Source of the DNA: a virus
Reading direction: 5' to 3' (one strand)
Length of the DNA: 64,000 bases
Virus record (IMG/VR): IMGVR_UViG_3300017963_000190
Coordinates: 186,001 to 250,000 of that record
How positions within the stretch are numbered: the first letter of the stretch is position 1; each line of letters begins with the position of its first letter. The position numbers and the translations under genes are program-made. The notes below the pieces were generated by a model. The model was not told the origin of the DNA, ran no database searches, and saw nothing but the letters and a program-made list of their open reading frames with translations. Of this stretch, positions 7,007 through 16,571 are shown one piece after another.

Positions 7007-9451
7007 ATGGTTCGCTTGGATTACGAATCTCTGGAATTCGAAAATGCCTACATCTACCGGCGCTGTTCTGTGCCGCTGGAGAATCAAGGGCTTGTGCTGA
7101 TCCGTGGCTTGAATATGGACGACGCTGGCTATCTGGGTGCTGGCAAGAGTTCTATATTCGAAGTCTTCTCCCAGATACAGATAGGAAAGGGTGGTAAGCC
7201 TGATCGGCGTAAAGGGGATCATCGATCTGAGATAGTCAACTCGTTTGTAGGTGGTGACCTGGCTGCACGGTTAAAGCTGCGTGTGGATGGCCATCCTTAC
7301 GAGATCCGTCAATATCGAAGCCACTACCGCCATGGCAACAAAGTCTTCATTATTGACAGGCAGACCGGCAAAAATATTCTTCCTAGGAGTGCGACCAGAG
7401 CACCTCATAAGTACGTGCGCGAGGAGCTGCTGCGTTTGGACGAGACTACGTTTTTCAATCTCATTTACTTAGTGCAAGAGCTCAACAATGTGATGATTCA
7501 CGGGTCTGAGTATGACCGCCGTAAGCGGCTCACTGTGATGTTCGACCTACACGTATATGACGAGCTTCGTGCCGCGGCAAACCGTAGTTTGGGTTTGCAG
7601 GAAACCGCCATGGCGGACATCGAGTCAGTTCGATCGGAGCTGTTCGAGGTAGAAGAACGCTTGGATGACGCACCAGATTTAGATGAGCTGGAGCAGGACC
7701 TTGAGGAGACACAGCAACAACTGCAGCAGTATCAGGAGGAGCACAGCAGCGATACCAAGAAATACACTACCTTGTCCGATCGTGTCGCCAAGCTGCAGCG
7801 CCGCGAGGAGTGCCGAACTCAAATAGTGAAACGGTTCCATGCAAAACCTTACGCATTATCAAAGAAATTCCCCAAACCAACGGATATAACTGCTGTTGAT
7901 GTCACTGCCTGGAAAAAGAAGCGGGATAATTTGAACGCCGAGCTCGCCAGCGTGACTAATGATTTATCGAAGCTGCGCAAGCGTTCTGTTTTGGAGGGCC
8001 AGCTCCGTAAATTGAGCGGGCGTGACCTAGAAGAAATCCAGCAGGAGCTGGCGGAGGTTAAAGCGCAGCTGACCTACTTGACGAAAGTGGAGCTCCCTCA
8101 ATCAGAGGAGCGTGCGGAGCTGCTGGGGAAGCTGACCAACCTGCAGGAGCCTGATGCTGATGTTTCCGTCTTGGAGGAAGAGCAGCAGGATACCACGTCA
8201 CGTGAGCGCTCGCTTACGAGCTCAATAGAAAGCCTGAGTCTGCAGTTACAGGGTGCGGTTTGTCCTACTTGCCATCGTCCTTTTGCTATGACGGCAGAGG
8301 AGATAACTGCCAAACAGGTTGAGCTCAAAGACCTTCGATCTGAGCTGGAAGAGGTGACAGCTTACTCGAATGAGCTCAAGAAACGTATTCGAGGGGCACG
8401 CATTTTTTCACAAGTGCGTTTGCGCATGAAGGCGATAGAAACAGAGCGATCTCCTGATGAGGTCATGAGCGATGTTAGGGAGAACACTAAGCTTGAGCGG
8501 CAGCTTACAGCCGAGCATGAGACGTCTCAGCGCCGCCTGCAGATAGAAGCCGAGTTGGCAGCAATGCCAAGCGAAAGTAAGGTAGAGCTGGAGGATAAGT
8601 CCAAGAAGATTGAGCGCCAGCTTACCAAGGCGGCCACGTGGTTCGACGATGCCAAGTACATCCGCGAGCGCCTAGCGGAGATGGAGAAACTTCCGCGAGG
8701 CAAGGTCCGAGAGGCGGAAAAGGATGCTCGTGAGCTACGCATCCGGATGCGTAGAGCCTCCAAATTGATTTCTGAGACAAGCTCAGAGGTAGCGCACTTA
8801 GAGAGCAGTGTTGATGAGATACGCCGTCTGCGTAGGCGTGCGACTACTCTGCGCCGCACAATACTTAAACGGGACTCAGTCATAAAGGAAATTCAGTGCT
8901 TAAAGGCGCTCCACAAAGCGTTTGGTTCTGGTGGATTGAAGCATGACCGGTTTCAGTCGATATTGACCGATGCAGCTGAGCGTACTGTTCCATCTTACGC
9001 CAACATTTTGTGGCCAAGCAGGAACGTCGAGCTCCAGCTGGATGATCAGGATGGCTCTTTGCAGCTCCAGATGGTCAGAACCGACACCAACACCATCACC
9101 AACAGCAGTCTGCTTTCTGGTGGAGAACGCCACAAGTCTGGGTTGGCCTTCCTCTTCGGGATGCGCGATCTGAAGGAGATGTACACAGGAAGCTCCGCGA
9201 ACATCTTGGTAGTGGACGAGCCTTTTGGGAACATGGACCCTTTAGGGACCGAGGGTCTTTTGTCGATCTTCTCTATGCTACGTCAGAAGTTTTGCTCGGT
9301 CTTCGTGATCAGCCATCGGCCTGAGGTGCTGTCCCACCCAATCTGGGACCAAACTTGGTGGGCAGTCCGCGAGAATAACGATGCTCAGCTTTATTTCAAT
9401 GAGCTGCCAGCGCGGTATCAGCAAATCGCGAATGAACTTGTAAAACAATAA
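7007..9451 (+). CDS. sbcC: SbcC/Rad50-type ATPase (T4 gp46-like)
   Basis: 814 residues. Walker A GYLGAGKSS (41-49), two long coiled-coil arms (about 195-690) meeting at a zinc hook CPTC (419-422), ABC signature LLSGGE (702-707) and Walker B ILVVDE (733-738, catalytic E738). This order is that of SMC-like SbcC/Rad50. It forms the end-resection complex with SbcD. The only notable oddity is the intervening DnaX gene between the partners. Confidence 0.92.
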   Translation: MVRLDYESLEFENAYIYRRCSVPLENQGLVLIRGLNMDDAGYLGAGKSSIFEVFSQIQIGKGGKPDRRKGDHRSEIVNSFVGGDLAARLKLRVDGHPYEIRQYRSHYRHGNKVFIIDRQTGKNILPRSATRAPHKYVREELLRLDETTFFNLIYLVQELNNVMIHGSEYDRRKRLTVMFDLHVYDELRAAANRSLGLQETAMADIESVRSELFEVEERLDDAPDLDELEQDLEETQQQLQQYQEEHSSDTKKYTTLSDRVAKLQRREECRTQIVKRFHAKPYALSKKFPKPTDITAVDVTAWKKKRDNLNAELASVTNDLSKLRKRSVLEGQLRKLSGRDLEEIQQELAEVKAQLTYLTKVELPQSEERAELLGKLTNLQEPDADVSVLEEEQQDTTSRERSLTSSIESLSLQLQGAVCPTCHRPFAMTAEEITAKQVELKDLRSELEEVTAYSNELKKRIRGARIFSQVRLRMKAIETERSPDEVMSDVRENTKLERQLTAEHETSQRRLQIEAELAAMPSESKVELEDKSKKIERQLTKAATWFDDAKYIRERLAEMEKLPRGKVREAEKDARELRIRMRRASKLISETSSEVAHLESSVDEIRRLRRRATTLRRTILKRDSVIKEIQCLKALHKAFGSGGLKHDRFQSILTDAAERTVPSYANILWPSRNVELQLDDQDGSLQLQMVRTDTNTITNSSLLSGGERHKSGLAFLFGMRDLKEMYTGSSANILVVDEPFGNMDPLGTEGLLSIFSMLRQKFCSVFVISHRPEVLSHPIWDQTWWAVRENNDAQLYFNELPARYQQIANELVKQ

Positions 9452-9459
9452 GGTACTCA

Positions 9460-9972
9460 ATGCTCGCTAGGATTTTTTCGCATTTGATCACCACACGCAG
9501 CGACGTAGCCATCAGCTGGCTGTGTGCTGAGTTGAAAGCAGACAGTGTGGCAGCATTTGGGATGAGCGAGCAGCGTGCGCATCTTACGGCAATGCGTAAT
9601 GATGCCTCGAAAGAGTTCTTCTGGGATGACCAGAATTTGCTGCGGCGCCTAGAGGGTTCCAAGCACTCAGCGGCTGCTTTCGCATTGCTCTGGGAACTAT
9701 GTCGCATAGCCGATCGCTGCGGCGATCTACATGTAATGGTCCGGTCGTACGTCAAAAAGAAAACAGGCGTGCTCGTAGAATCGGTGCCGTTTCTTCTTAC
9801 CCCTGAGGGACTGAATTTGGTTTGTGATAGAAAAAGTTGTAGTGGATCATCAAAAAAGTCCGATCAGGTGCTGATGAGTGTTGACAAAAACCGTCTGAGT
9901 GTGCTAGTTCCCATAGGTAATAGTGAAATGCATGGGCTGCTCTTCGGACGTCTTCGGAGGATTTCACCATGA
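9460..9972 (+). CDS. Hypothetical protein
   Basis: 170 residues, not recognised. The N-terminal 100 residues are helical; a Lys/Ser-rich patch near 130-137 precedes a short beta-rich end. It follows sbcC by 8 bases and overlaps the next ATG by 4 bases, so it belongs to the same transcript. Confidence 0.75.
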   Translation: MLARIFSHLITTRSDVAISWLCAELKADSVAAFGMSEQRAHLTAMRNDASKEFFWDDQNLLRRLEGSKHSAAAFALLWELCRIADRCGDLHVMVRSYVKKKTGVLVESVPFLLTPEGLNLVCDRKSCSGSSKKSDQVLMSVDKNRLSVLVPIGNSEMHGLLFGRLRRISP

Positions 9973-10802
9973 GCGATGCTGTTTCAGTGAAGGCGGTCGG
10001 GTTCGCCTTTTCCAGCCCGGAAGTCATTTTGCTATCGGCAAACCCACACCAGCACTTCCATGTGTATCCCCCGAAGCGTTCCGGGCAGACTGTGAAGATG
10101 TCCTCCGACGGGCGCCGCAACGTAATGCTGCTGCTTAGCATCGATAAGCTAGGCGCTCTAGAGAAGTGGGCCAAGAAGCTGCATCGTGTGCTGGTGTTTG
10201 CCCGATTAGAAGATCTCGCAGATGTGGGCATCCCGGCACTCGACGCTGATACCGATGAAGATGGCAGGGCAGTGCCAATGCGACGCCAGACCGTAGAGGA
10301 GCTAAATGGGCGCATCGAAGCCGAGGCCGTGCTTGTATCTGTGAAGCAATCAGTGCCTACTGTGAAGCGTCGAGCTCGCAAAGCAAGGGACTCCGTTGCC
10401 TACGAGGGCCCAACCTTTCGGGAGCTCCTGCGAGGGATGCGGAAGCTCGTCACTGAATCAGACGAGTTCTCTTTCCAGGAGGATGTGGGAATCCCTGCTA
10501 TCTATCGTCTTATGCACGATACTTCCCAGGAAGATTTCAAGCTCGCGTGCAAAAGGATGATCTCTGTTGGAGAGGCGCCTACGGAGAATGTGAAGGCGTT
10601 CTACCGTTGGATAGAGGGTATCGATGGTCAGGGACCAGAGCTATCGAAGGCTGTTGACGCGCACGCTTATCCGGAAGATGAAGAGGAAGAGCTTTCTATA
10701 GAGGAAGCTGCAGAGAGATTTGGTGTGGATGCCAAAGATGTAGCAGCCGTTGCCAAAGTTTACTCTCGCTTACAGGAAATAGGCAACGAAGAAGACGAGT
10801 AA
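9969..10802 (+). CDS. Hypothetical protein with possible C-terminal helix-turn-helix
   Basis: 277 residues, not recognised. The middle has a basic cluster (VKRRARKARD); the end (SIEEAAERFGVDAKDVAAVAKVY) could form a helix-turn-helix. Acidic runs flank it. Start overlaps the upstream stop (ATGA). Likely a DNA-metabolism accessory factor by position. Confidence 0.75.
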   Translation: MSDAVSVKAVGFAFSSPEVILLSANPHQHFHVYPPKRSGQTVKMSSDGRRNVMLLLSIDKLGALEKWAKKLHRVLVFARLEDLADVGIPALDADTDEDGRAVPMRRQTVEELNGRIEAEAVLVSVKQSVPTVKRRARKARDSVAYEGPTFRELLRGMRKLVTESDEFSFQEDVGIPAIYRLMHDTSQEDFKLACKRMISVGEAPTENVKAFYRWIEGIDGQGPELSKAVDAHAYPEDEEEELSIEEAAERFGVDAKDVAAVAKVYSRLQEIGNEEDE

Positions 10803-10835
10803 TTTCCAGCAATCCGACACACAGAAGGAGTTGTC

Positions 10836-11747
10836 ATGTCCAGCGATGACACTAAACCGACAGACGGTAACAATGATCTCTTCGAGAGTGCTTTAGGGCT
10901 CGACGACGAAGACGATAACCCAGAAGAGGAGGCATCCCAAGAGGAAGAAGAATCCACCGAAACCTCGCCAGAAGATACTGCCGATCCCAGCACTCCCACG
11001 GAGGAAGAGGCCTCTTCAGAGGATGAGGAAGAGGATGAGGGCTCAGAGGTCACTTACACCGTGCAAAAGGGATTCTCGGTGGAAGGGCGCACCTTCAAAA
11101 AGGGCGATGTCATCCCTGTGAAGTGCAAGTACTGTGCTCTGTGGAAAGCTGAATGGTTGGGGCGTGTTCGTTGTACTCCAACCAAGGTGATGAAGGACAC
11201 CGGCCGCGCGATGAGCTCCAATCGGTTCTCCTGCCAGAGCTTTTTCATTTGCATGGAGATGAAGCCAGAGCTGGATGCCTTTTTGCGGATGAGCCTTCCT
11301 GAGGTGCAGACCGTGCGAAAGATGCTCCCTGGCATCAAAAAACTGCTTGTCGTTGATGAGTGGTTGTCTGGGTGGATCGAGAAGCATGATTACAAAGAGA
11401 ACAGTGCCGAAGTTCTCGCTTCCGCCAAGAATTTCGTTACGGCGTTTAGCTCATCTGAGCAGCTGAGCTATATGGATCAGTACATCCGCTTCTACAGCAC
11501 CGCCTTGGCCAGGCGGGAAAAGGAGAAGCGGCCCCGCAAACCCAAGTTCGAGGCAGGGGACTGGGTGGACTGGACGGATCTAGAGACCGGGCAATCGTTC
11601 TCTGGTATCATTTTGTCGATGGGTAGAGGCATCATCAACCTTGCTGGTGTGAACGCGCAGATTGGACGTAAGTTTACGTTCAAGCTTGCCGAGTGGAAAA
11701 AGACGCGCAAGCCGAAAATCACGCGCAAGATCGCTGCCGCTGAGTAA
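10836..11747 (+). CDS. Hypothetical protein with acidic N-terminus and CxxC/KOW-like C-terminus
   Basis: 303 residues; RBS AGAAGGAG. Residues 1-70 are almost entirely D/E/S/T/P, the mirror of the SSB tail. A CKYC pair follows, then cysteines that may complete a metal site, a helical middle, and a small barrel-like end (GDWVDWTDLETGQSFSGIIL). Function unknown; lies directly before the ligase. Confidence 0.78.
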   Translation: MSSDDTKPTDGNNDLFESALGLDDEDDNPEEEASQEEEESTETSPEDTADPSTPTEEEASSEDEEEDEGSEVTYTVQKGFSVEGRTFKKGDVIPVKCKYCALWKAEWLGRVRCTPTKVMKDTGRAMSSNRFSCQSFFICMEMKPELDAFLRMSLPEVQTVRKMLPGIKKLLVVDEWLSGWIEKHDYKENSAEVLASAKNFVTAFSSSEQLSYMDQYIRFYSTALARREKEKRPRKPKFEAGDWVDWTDLETGQSFSGIILSMGRGIINLAGVNAQIGRKFTFKLAEWKKTRKPKITRKIAAAE

Positions 11748-11792
11748 TGGGCACCGAATCAGTTCGTTCATGCTGTAAGATAGGAAAAAGCG

Positions 11793-13433
11793 ATGCCTCG
11801 TGAAGGAAACCATCTTGAAGATCTAGATACCGGCACGCTCAAATCTGCTATCCTTGTCCTGGAGGATATAGAAGCGGCTGACGGCAAAAACGCGCGAGAA
11901 GAGCTGCTCCGCGTCAATAAGGACAACCAAGCTCTGCAGGAGATCCTATACTGCTCCTTGGGAACAGAGAAGTACCATATTCGTCTTCCGGACAAGATCG
12001 ATTCCGCGGATAAGCTGCTCAATCCGCTTCTGTCCTTCAAAAAGTTCTTGGTCGTGCTGCAGGTCCTGAATGCTCGAAAGATTAAAAGCACGAAGGAGGC
12101 GAAGGCCAAGGTAACGGGGTTTTTGCGCAAATGCCATCCCCGTTTGCGCAAGTGGTTTCAGCGTACCATTAATCACAATCTCCGTATTGGGGTGAGCGGC
12201 ACCACCGTCGAGAAGGTTTACGGGACAGGGTTCTGGACTGGAGCAAAGGAAGGAGAATTCCATTACCATGGCTGCTCCTTAGCCAAGAAGATGGAAGACG
12301 CTTATCCTGGAGACAAAGAGCCGGAATTCCCTGTTGCTGTCGAGTTCAAGCTGGATGGCGAGCGCTCGATGCCGTTTGTTTTCTTTGACGACGGCGACAA
12401 CTACCATGTGGAGATCTACACCCGCGGCAAGCTCCGTAAGGAGCAGGTGGAGTCTGTCGAGCCATTGATGCTGCAGTTTCTGGGTGTTGCCGAGAAGCTG
12501 GCAGAAATTAGCGGCATCGAGGATTCCGGGGGCATGTTCCTCGATGGGGAGTTCTTGGCCACGGATTGGAACGAGACATCCAGCGCCGTAGGGAAGACCG
12601 TCAACTTTGACGAAGCCGCTTTCTTGGAGCAGATCAAAGTCATTTTGTTCGACTGGGCGCCCATCAGTGCGTATATGGCGAAGCAATTTGACATGCCATG
12701 GAAGAAGCGCAAGCAGCTGCTTATGCAGGCTGCCGGCGCCAAGCGTCCTTTCGAAAAAGTTATGCGTATCGAGGACAACGTCTACGTGCTTGGGCATAAG
12801 ATAGTCCATAACATGGACGAGCTGGAGGCGTTCCACGCTAGGTCACTTGACGGTGGTTTCGAGGGAAGCATGATCAAGGTGCTCAACGCGCCTCATGTAT
12901 TCCACCGTAAGCATAAATGTATCCTTAAGCTCAAGCCGGAAGACGAGGAAACCGGTACCATTACCAGATTGGTCTCTGGTGAGGGGATGCACTCTGCCGC
13001 TTCCAACGCAGACCGTCAGCGCGTACTGTCGCTCATGCACGATTGGCAGGGAGATGGAACCTGCGATGGCATCGAGAATGATGGATCCTATTTTCATGCT
13101 ATGGGGATAGAGCATCCGGACGAAGCCGTGAAGGAGCTGCGTTCCATAATCAAGGATTCCGTTGACAGGCGTGTGTCCGTGCACCTGGATGATGACACTG
13201 TTTCGTATCGCTACGGAGAGCGGCTAGGGTTTTTCGAGGTTGACTGGAACGGTGAAACCATTCATGTTGGAGGTGGCCTACGATTCAAAGCCGGGCAGGA
13301 TGATCGGATGCGATTCTGGCAAGCTCGCGAAGATCTCGTCGGCACGAAAATAGATTTCAAGGTCCAGAAAGATCAAACAGACGTAGCGAAAGCAAGGTTC
13401 AACAAGTTCGTCAGGTTGAGAGAAGATCTCTAG
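11793..13433 (+). CDS. ATP-dependent DNA ligase
   Basis: 546 residues. An alpha-helical N-terminal DNA-binding part (1-150, including the KWFQRTINHNLRIGV segment typical of ligases) precedes the nucleotidyltransferase core: motif I EFKLDGER with adenylated K186, motif III FLDGEF (about 249), motif IV FEGSMIK (E357) and motif V ILKLKP (about 377-382). The C-terminal OB-like part follows. It seals nicks in replication and recombination; T4 gp30 is the functional parallel. Confidence 0.92.
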   Translation: MPREGNHLEDLDTGTLKSAILVLEDIEAADGKNAREELLRVNKDNQALQEILYCSLGTEKYHIRLPDKIDSADKLLNPLLSFKKFLVVLQVLNARKIKSTKEAKAKVTGFLRKCHPRLRKWFQRTINHNLRIGVSGTTVEKVYGTGFWTGAKEGEFHYHGCSLAKKMEDAYPGDKEPEFPVAVEFKLDGERSMPFVFFDDGDNYHVEIYTRGKLRKEQVESVEPLMLQFLGVAEKLAEISGIEDSGGMFLDGEFLATDWNETSSAVGKTVNFDEAAFLEQIKVILFDWAPISAYMAKQFDMPWKKRKQLLMQAAGAKRPFEKVMRIEDNVYVLGHKIVHNMDELEAFHARSLDGGFEGSMIKVLNAPHVFHRKHKCILKLKPEDEETGTITRLVSGEGMHSAASNADRQRVLSLMHDWQGDGTCDGIENDGSYFHAMGIEHPDEAVKELRSIIKDSVDRRVSVHLDDDTVSYRYGERLGFFEVDWNGETIHVGGGLRFKAGQDDRMRFWQAREDLVGTKIDFKVQKDQTDVAKARFNKFVRLREDL

Positions 13434-13463
13434 ACGACACAGATCCAGTAAAAGGAGGCAAGT

Positions 13464-14045
13464 ATGCCAAGGAAAGCAGCAAAAGAAGTGGTGATGATTC
13501 CGGTACGTGGTGCCAAGCTGGAAGTGACTGAGGGCACTCTTACGGGCGACTCCGGGGACATGTACGTGCTGGAGGCCATCACGAAGAGTGGTCGGGGGCG
13601 CGGGGTGAAGTATCACAAATCCACCTACTACATCCCGAAGCATCTCATTTCCTACTACAAGACGAAGCCAGAGGAGCTCGACTCCGACGACGTTCCAGAG
13701 GATGTCAAGGCTTCAACTACCACCGCAAAAAAGGCCACCAAAACCACCCCCACCGCCAAGCGCAAGCCTGGTCGTCCGAAGAAGACTGAAGAGGCGGAGG
13801 CAGCCCCAAAGAAGCGTGGTCGCCCACCGAAGAAGGATAAGGCGGAGGCCGCTCCCAAGAAGAAGCGCGGTCGCCCACCGAAGAAAGACAAGGCAGAAGC
13901 AGCTCCCAAGAAGCGGGGCCGTCCTCCTAAGAAGAAGACCGAAGCAGCTCCCAAGAAGAAGCGCGGTCGCCCACCGAAGAAAAAAGCGGCAGCTTCTAAG
14001 CCTAGATCGGGCCGCGCTGAAGCGCTCTTCGAGGACGATTTCTAG
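13464..14045 (+). CDS. AT-hook array DNA-binding protein
   Basis: 193 residues; strong RBS AAAAGGAGG. N-terminal domain of about 85 residues, then five AT-hooks spaced 12-17 residues apart: KPGRPKK once and KRGRPPKK four times, linked by Ala/Glu/Lys spacers such as AEAAPK. GRP cores flanked by Lys/Arg insert into the minor groove of AT-rich DNA. The linker repeats may misassemble or vary in length between relatives. The acidic tip EALFEDDF is distinct. Confidence 0.88.
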   Translation: MPRKAAKEVVMIPVRGAKLEVTEGTLTGDSGDMYVLEAITKSGRGRGVKYHKSTYYIPKHLISYYKTKPEELDSDDVPEDVKASTTTAKKATKTTPTAKRKPGRPKKTEEAEAAPKKRGRPPKKDKAEAAPKKKRGRPPKKDKAEAAPKKRGRPPKKKTEAAPKKKRGRPPKKKAAASKPRSGRAEALFEDDF

Positions 14046-14061
14046 GCCGCGTTATAGTAAC

Positions 14062-14089
14062 ATTACCCATTAATTACCCCCATATTACC
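14062..14089 (+). repeat. Three ATTACC direct repeats at exact 11-bp spacing
   Basis: ATTACC occurs at 14062, 14073 and 14084, i.e. once per helical turn on one DNA face, in the 100-base gap between the AT-hook gene and the Cys-rich regulator-like gene. This geometry suits a cooperative operator or iteron. Confidence 0.45.
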
Positions 14090-14148
14090 TTCCTTTCTCA
14101 CGTACCGGGTTTTTGTTAACCTTGGTTGTATGCCTGTGGGGGATTCGG

Positions 14149-14997
14149 ATGGCCCGACGAAGGATCCATCGAAAATGTGTGTCCTACCCAGTTTGTAAGG
14201 ACTTGCGTGCGCTCCTCAAAAAATTCGGTGTTCCAAGAGACACGGTACAAACCAACTGTGCTCCAGAGGAGGAATGGCCTTGTCATTTCTTGGTAGACAA
14301 CGCACGGTTGCTTTATGAATCCATTTTGCCAGAAAACTCAGAGGAAGCCTTGGAATTTATTTCCAAGCTGTTCCTTAAGCAAGAGCACCTGATCGATGAG
14401 AACTTCAAGCGCACTGCGTCGGAGCCGCCTTTCTATTGCCCCGAGCTTGAGCTTGATGTTTACCAGCCATGCAAAGTGTCTTCATGTTCTTTTCATACAC
14501 ATAACCCTTGGACCCTGAACTGCATTCTTTTTTATCGCTTGCGCCAGGGGCGCGATGCGTTGAATCTGAATGAGCTGTCTTTTTTGCTGAGCCAGGATGT
14601 GAGCGTTTTGCGCTCGCAGCTAAACAAGTCATTTCGGCAGTTGAGTCAGGGAGCTTTAAAGGAGACTATCGATCGTGAAACACGTGAGGAGCGTATTACC
14701 CGGTTGAACCCTCAGCATGTTTGCGTGGTGTGTGAGCGTCGCATAGAGAACAAGCGGAAGCTGGTCAAGAAATCTGGATTCCATTATTGCAGCCAAGAGT
14801 GCGCAAACCTTAAGCCCCCTCCGATAATAAAGCTTGAGCAGGAGTTCAAGCTACCCATCGACAAAATTCTTCACTTGTGTGTAGAGAAGTTCTCCAACGT
14901 TAAGTATATGTGTAGTGCGTTGGGGGTTAGCGCTTCAGCCTTTGAGGCTTGGTGCCAGAAACACCAAGTGAAAATTCCCTCCGCCAAACAACGATAA
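14149..14997 (+). CDS. Cys-rich putative DNA-binding regulator
   Basis: 282 residues from ATG 14149 (GGGGGA 6 bases upstream; a TTG 36 bases earlier lacks an RBS). Contains C-x4-C-x-x-H (CKVSSCSFH), then a helix-turn-helix-like segment (LNLNELSFLLSQDVSVLRSQL), a C-x2-C...C-x3-C finger (CVVCER...YCSQEC) and a second HTH-like end (MCSALGVSASAFEAWCQKH). The CxxxxCxxH plus HTH layout is shared with the gene at 30107. Probably a transcription regulator; exact family unknown. Confidence 0.7.
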   Translation: MARRRIHRKCVSYPVCKDLRALLKKFGVPRDTVQTNCAPEEEWPCHFLVDNARLLYESILPENSEEALEFISKLFLKQEHLIDENFKRTASEPPFYCPELELDVYQPCKVSSCSFHTHNPWTLNCILFYRLRQGRDALNLNELSFLLSQDVSVLRSQLNKSFRQLSQGALKETIDRETREERITRLNPQHVCVVCERRIENKRKLVKKSGFHYCSQECANLKPPPIIKLEQEFKLPIDKILHLCVEKFSNVKYMCSALGVSASAFEAWCQKHQVKIPSAKQR

Positions 14998-15013
14998 CCT
15001 CGTCGTCACATTC

Positions 15014-15087
15014 TGGCGAAATCAAGTTATCTCTAGGTGTAGTTGCGGCTCCGCCCAAGCTGGCTTCGCATGTGCTTTTTTCGCCAG
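15014..15087 (+). promoter_or_regulatory. Inverted repeat in 5' leader
   Basis: CTGGCGAA (15014-15021) and TTCGCCAG (15080-15087) can pair across the leader of the 15145 gene. A short T-run just before the second arm could act with it, but the role (attenuator, operator) is unclear. Confidence 0.35.
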
Positions 15088-15144
15088 CTGCAGGAACCCA
15101 AAACATCTTAGACGACCAACCATCTGAATTTGTAGGAGAAGGAA

Positions 15145-15960
15145 ATGTCCGGTTCTATCACAGGACGAATTGCTGCACGGTTCAGCGACAAAGTCAACCG
15201 TAGGGTCGCTAGCACTCGTAGCGGACGCTGGGATCTGAAGCTGGCCGACTACAAAGTGATCAGCGAAAAAGAGGCCCGTATTATGGTGGCCTACGCCCCT
15301 GAGATGGGCGCACCCAAGCGTAGCCAGGTGGATTCCTGGACCACGACTTCGCTCAATGGACATCTGCGGCTGTCTTTGGAGACGTTGCGTCATTACCCCG
15401 ACCTGTGTGTCGTGACTGCGGTGGTGGCCCGAAACGAGCGCCTGCGCCCCTTTAACGCGAGCCCACAGAATCCCAGCGTTCCCAAGGGAATGATCGCCGT
15501 GGCTAGCACACGCTTCATGGATGAGGAAAAAGTCATTTGGGAAGTGATGAGCAACAAGAACGGCGAGCGTTACCTCAGCCGGGCCACCAAAGATGATCTG
15601 GATGAGATTCTGCGTGAGCGCCAGACCCGCGAGCGCACTGCTTCCATCCACCATCGTCTACGCCTGGCCGATCTGGTCACCGCCGGCATCCATAACCTGG
15701 AGCCAGGGGACAAGGTGCGCTTTTCCTACGAAGGCATCTTGCAGCAAGGCGAGGTTTCCAAGGTCGGCAAGGACAACGTTACCATCAAAGCCAACGGTAC
15801 CTCCGTGACAGTGGATCGTCTGGCTGTTGTGGACGTGTACGAGAAATCTCCCAAATCGCAAGCCGAGCAGGACAAGTTCCTGAAGGATTTCTTTGAGCGC
15901 GCTTACGGTGACAAGGAGTTCGCCGACAAGCTCGTCGATACCGGCTCCGGCAAGAAATAG
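15145..15960 (+). CDS. Hypothetical protein, first gene of the region-2 cluster
   Basis: 271 residues; RBS GGAGAAGG. Not recognised. C-terminal half carries a small beta-barrel-like stretch (PGDKVRFSYEGILQQGEVSKV) and a Lys-rich end. Codon use is cleaner and more G/C-ending than in the tRNA region, typical of well-expressed phage proteins; a virion role is possible but unproven. Confidence 0.78.
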   Translation: MSGSITGRIAARFSDKVNRRVASTRSGRWDLKLADYKVISEKEARIMVAYAPEMGAPKRSQVDSWTTTSLNGHLRLSLETLRHYPDLCVVTAVVARNERLRPFNASPQNPSVPKGMIAVASTRFMDEEKVIWEVMSNKNGERYLSRATKDDLDEILRERQTRERTASIHHRLRLADLVTAGIHNLEPGDKVRFSYEGILQQGEVSKVGKDNVTIKANGTSVTVDRLAVVDVYEKSPKSQAEQDKFLKDFFERAYGDKEFADKLVDTGSGKK

Positions 15961-15986
15961 CCTACCTTTAGCAAGGGGATCTAGCA

Positions 15987-16568
15987 ATGAAAAACCCGAA
16001 GTTTATTCGAGTGCATGGCACCCTATACCGTCGGCGTTCTGCTGAAGTTCCCACGGTCATTCGGGTGGGTGGTTACTTCTACAAGCTGTCGCAGCATAGT
16101 GAGGAGCGTGCCAAGGCTTTAGACATGATTGAGGACTTTCAGCAGGCTCTGCAGACCGCCGTCGAATCGGTTCCAGAAGGGGATCAACAGGCGGATAAGG
16201 TACGTGAGCTCTTCAAGAAGATCAACGTTTCTATGGGCAACGTGGCCGCGCGTGTAGCCAATCACGACGATGAGCAAGCCAAAGAGTTCTGGCGCCGCAC
16301 CGGAAACGTCCTGCTGCAGGCGATGCCGCTTATGAAGAGGACATTCACCGACGTTGCCGCGCGGTGGTTTGGGAACCTGGCGATCCGCCTGGACGAGACG
16401 TTGGAAGAGCTTTTCCAAGCTGTCGAGTCTGCCGAGCTAGCCAAAGAAGAGGACGCTGAGCCGGAACCGAAGAAGCAGATGCACGCCAACTTCGAGCGGC
16501 CGAAGCAACGGAAGCACCCGCCGTTCATTCAGGTTAGCGGCAACCTCTACCGACTCAAAGCTGAGTAG
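15987..16568 (+). CDS. IR-G-Y module protein, three copies
   Basis: 193 residues; RBS AAGGGGAT. Two copies of the P-x-x-I-R-x-x-G-x-x-Y module open the protein (PKFIRVHGTLYRR; PTVIRVGGYFYKL), a helical middle of about 130 residues follows, and a third copy (PPFIQVSGNLYRL) is the C-terminus. The same module occurs in eight further proteins up to 23.9 kb. Function unknown. Confidence 0.82.
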   Translation: MKNPKFIRVHGTLYRRRSAEVPTVIRVGGYFYKLSQHSEERAKALDMIEDFQQALQTAVESVPEGDQQADKVRELFKKINVSMGNVAARVANHDDEQAKEFWRRTGNVLLQAMPLMKRTFTDVAARWFGNLAIRLDETLEELFQAVESAELAKEEDAEPEPKKQMHANFERPKQRKHPPFIQVSGNLYRLKAE

Positions 16569-16571
16569 GTC

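Noticed and set aside
13655-13954. Minus-strand ORF opposite the AT-hook gene
   Set aside because: Mirror of a repetitive, codon-biased gene; no RBS, and the + frame explains the repeats.
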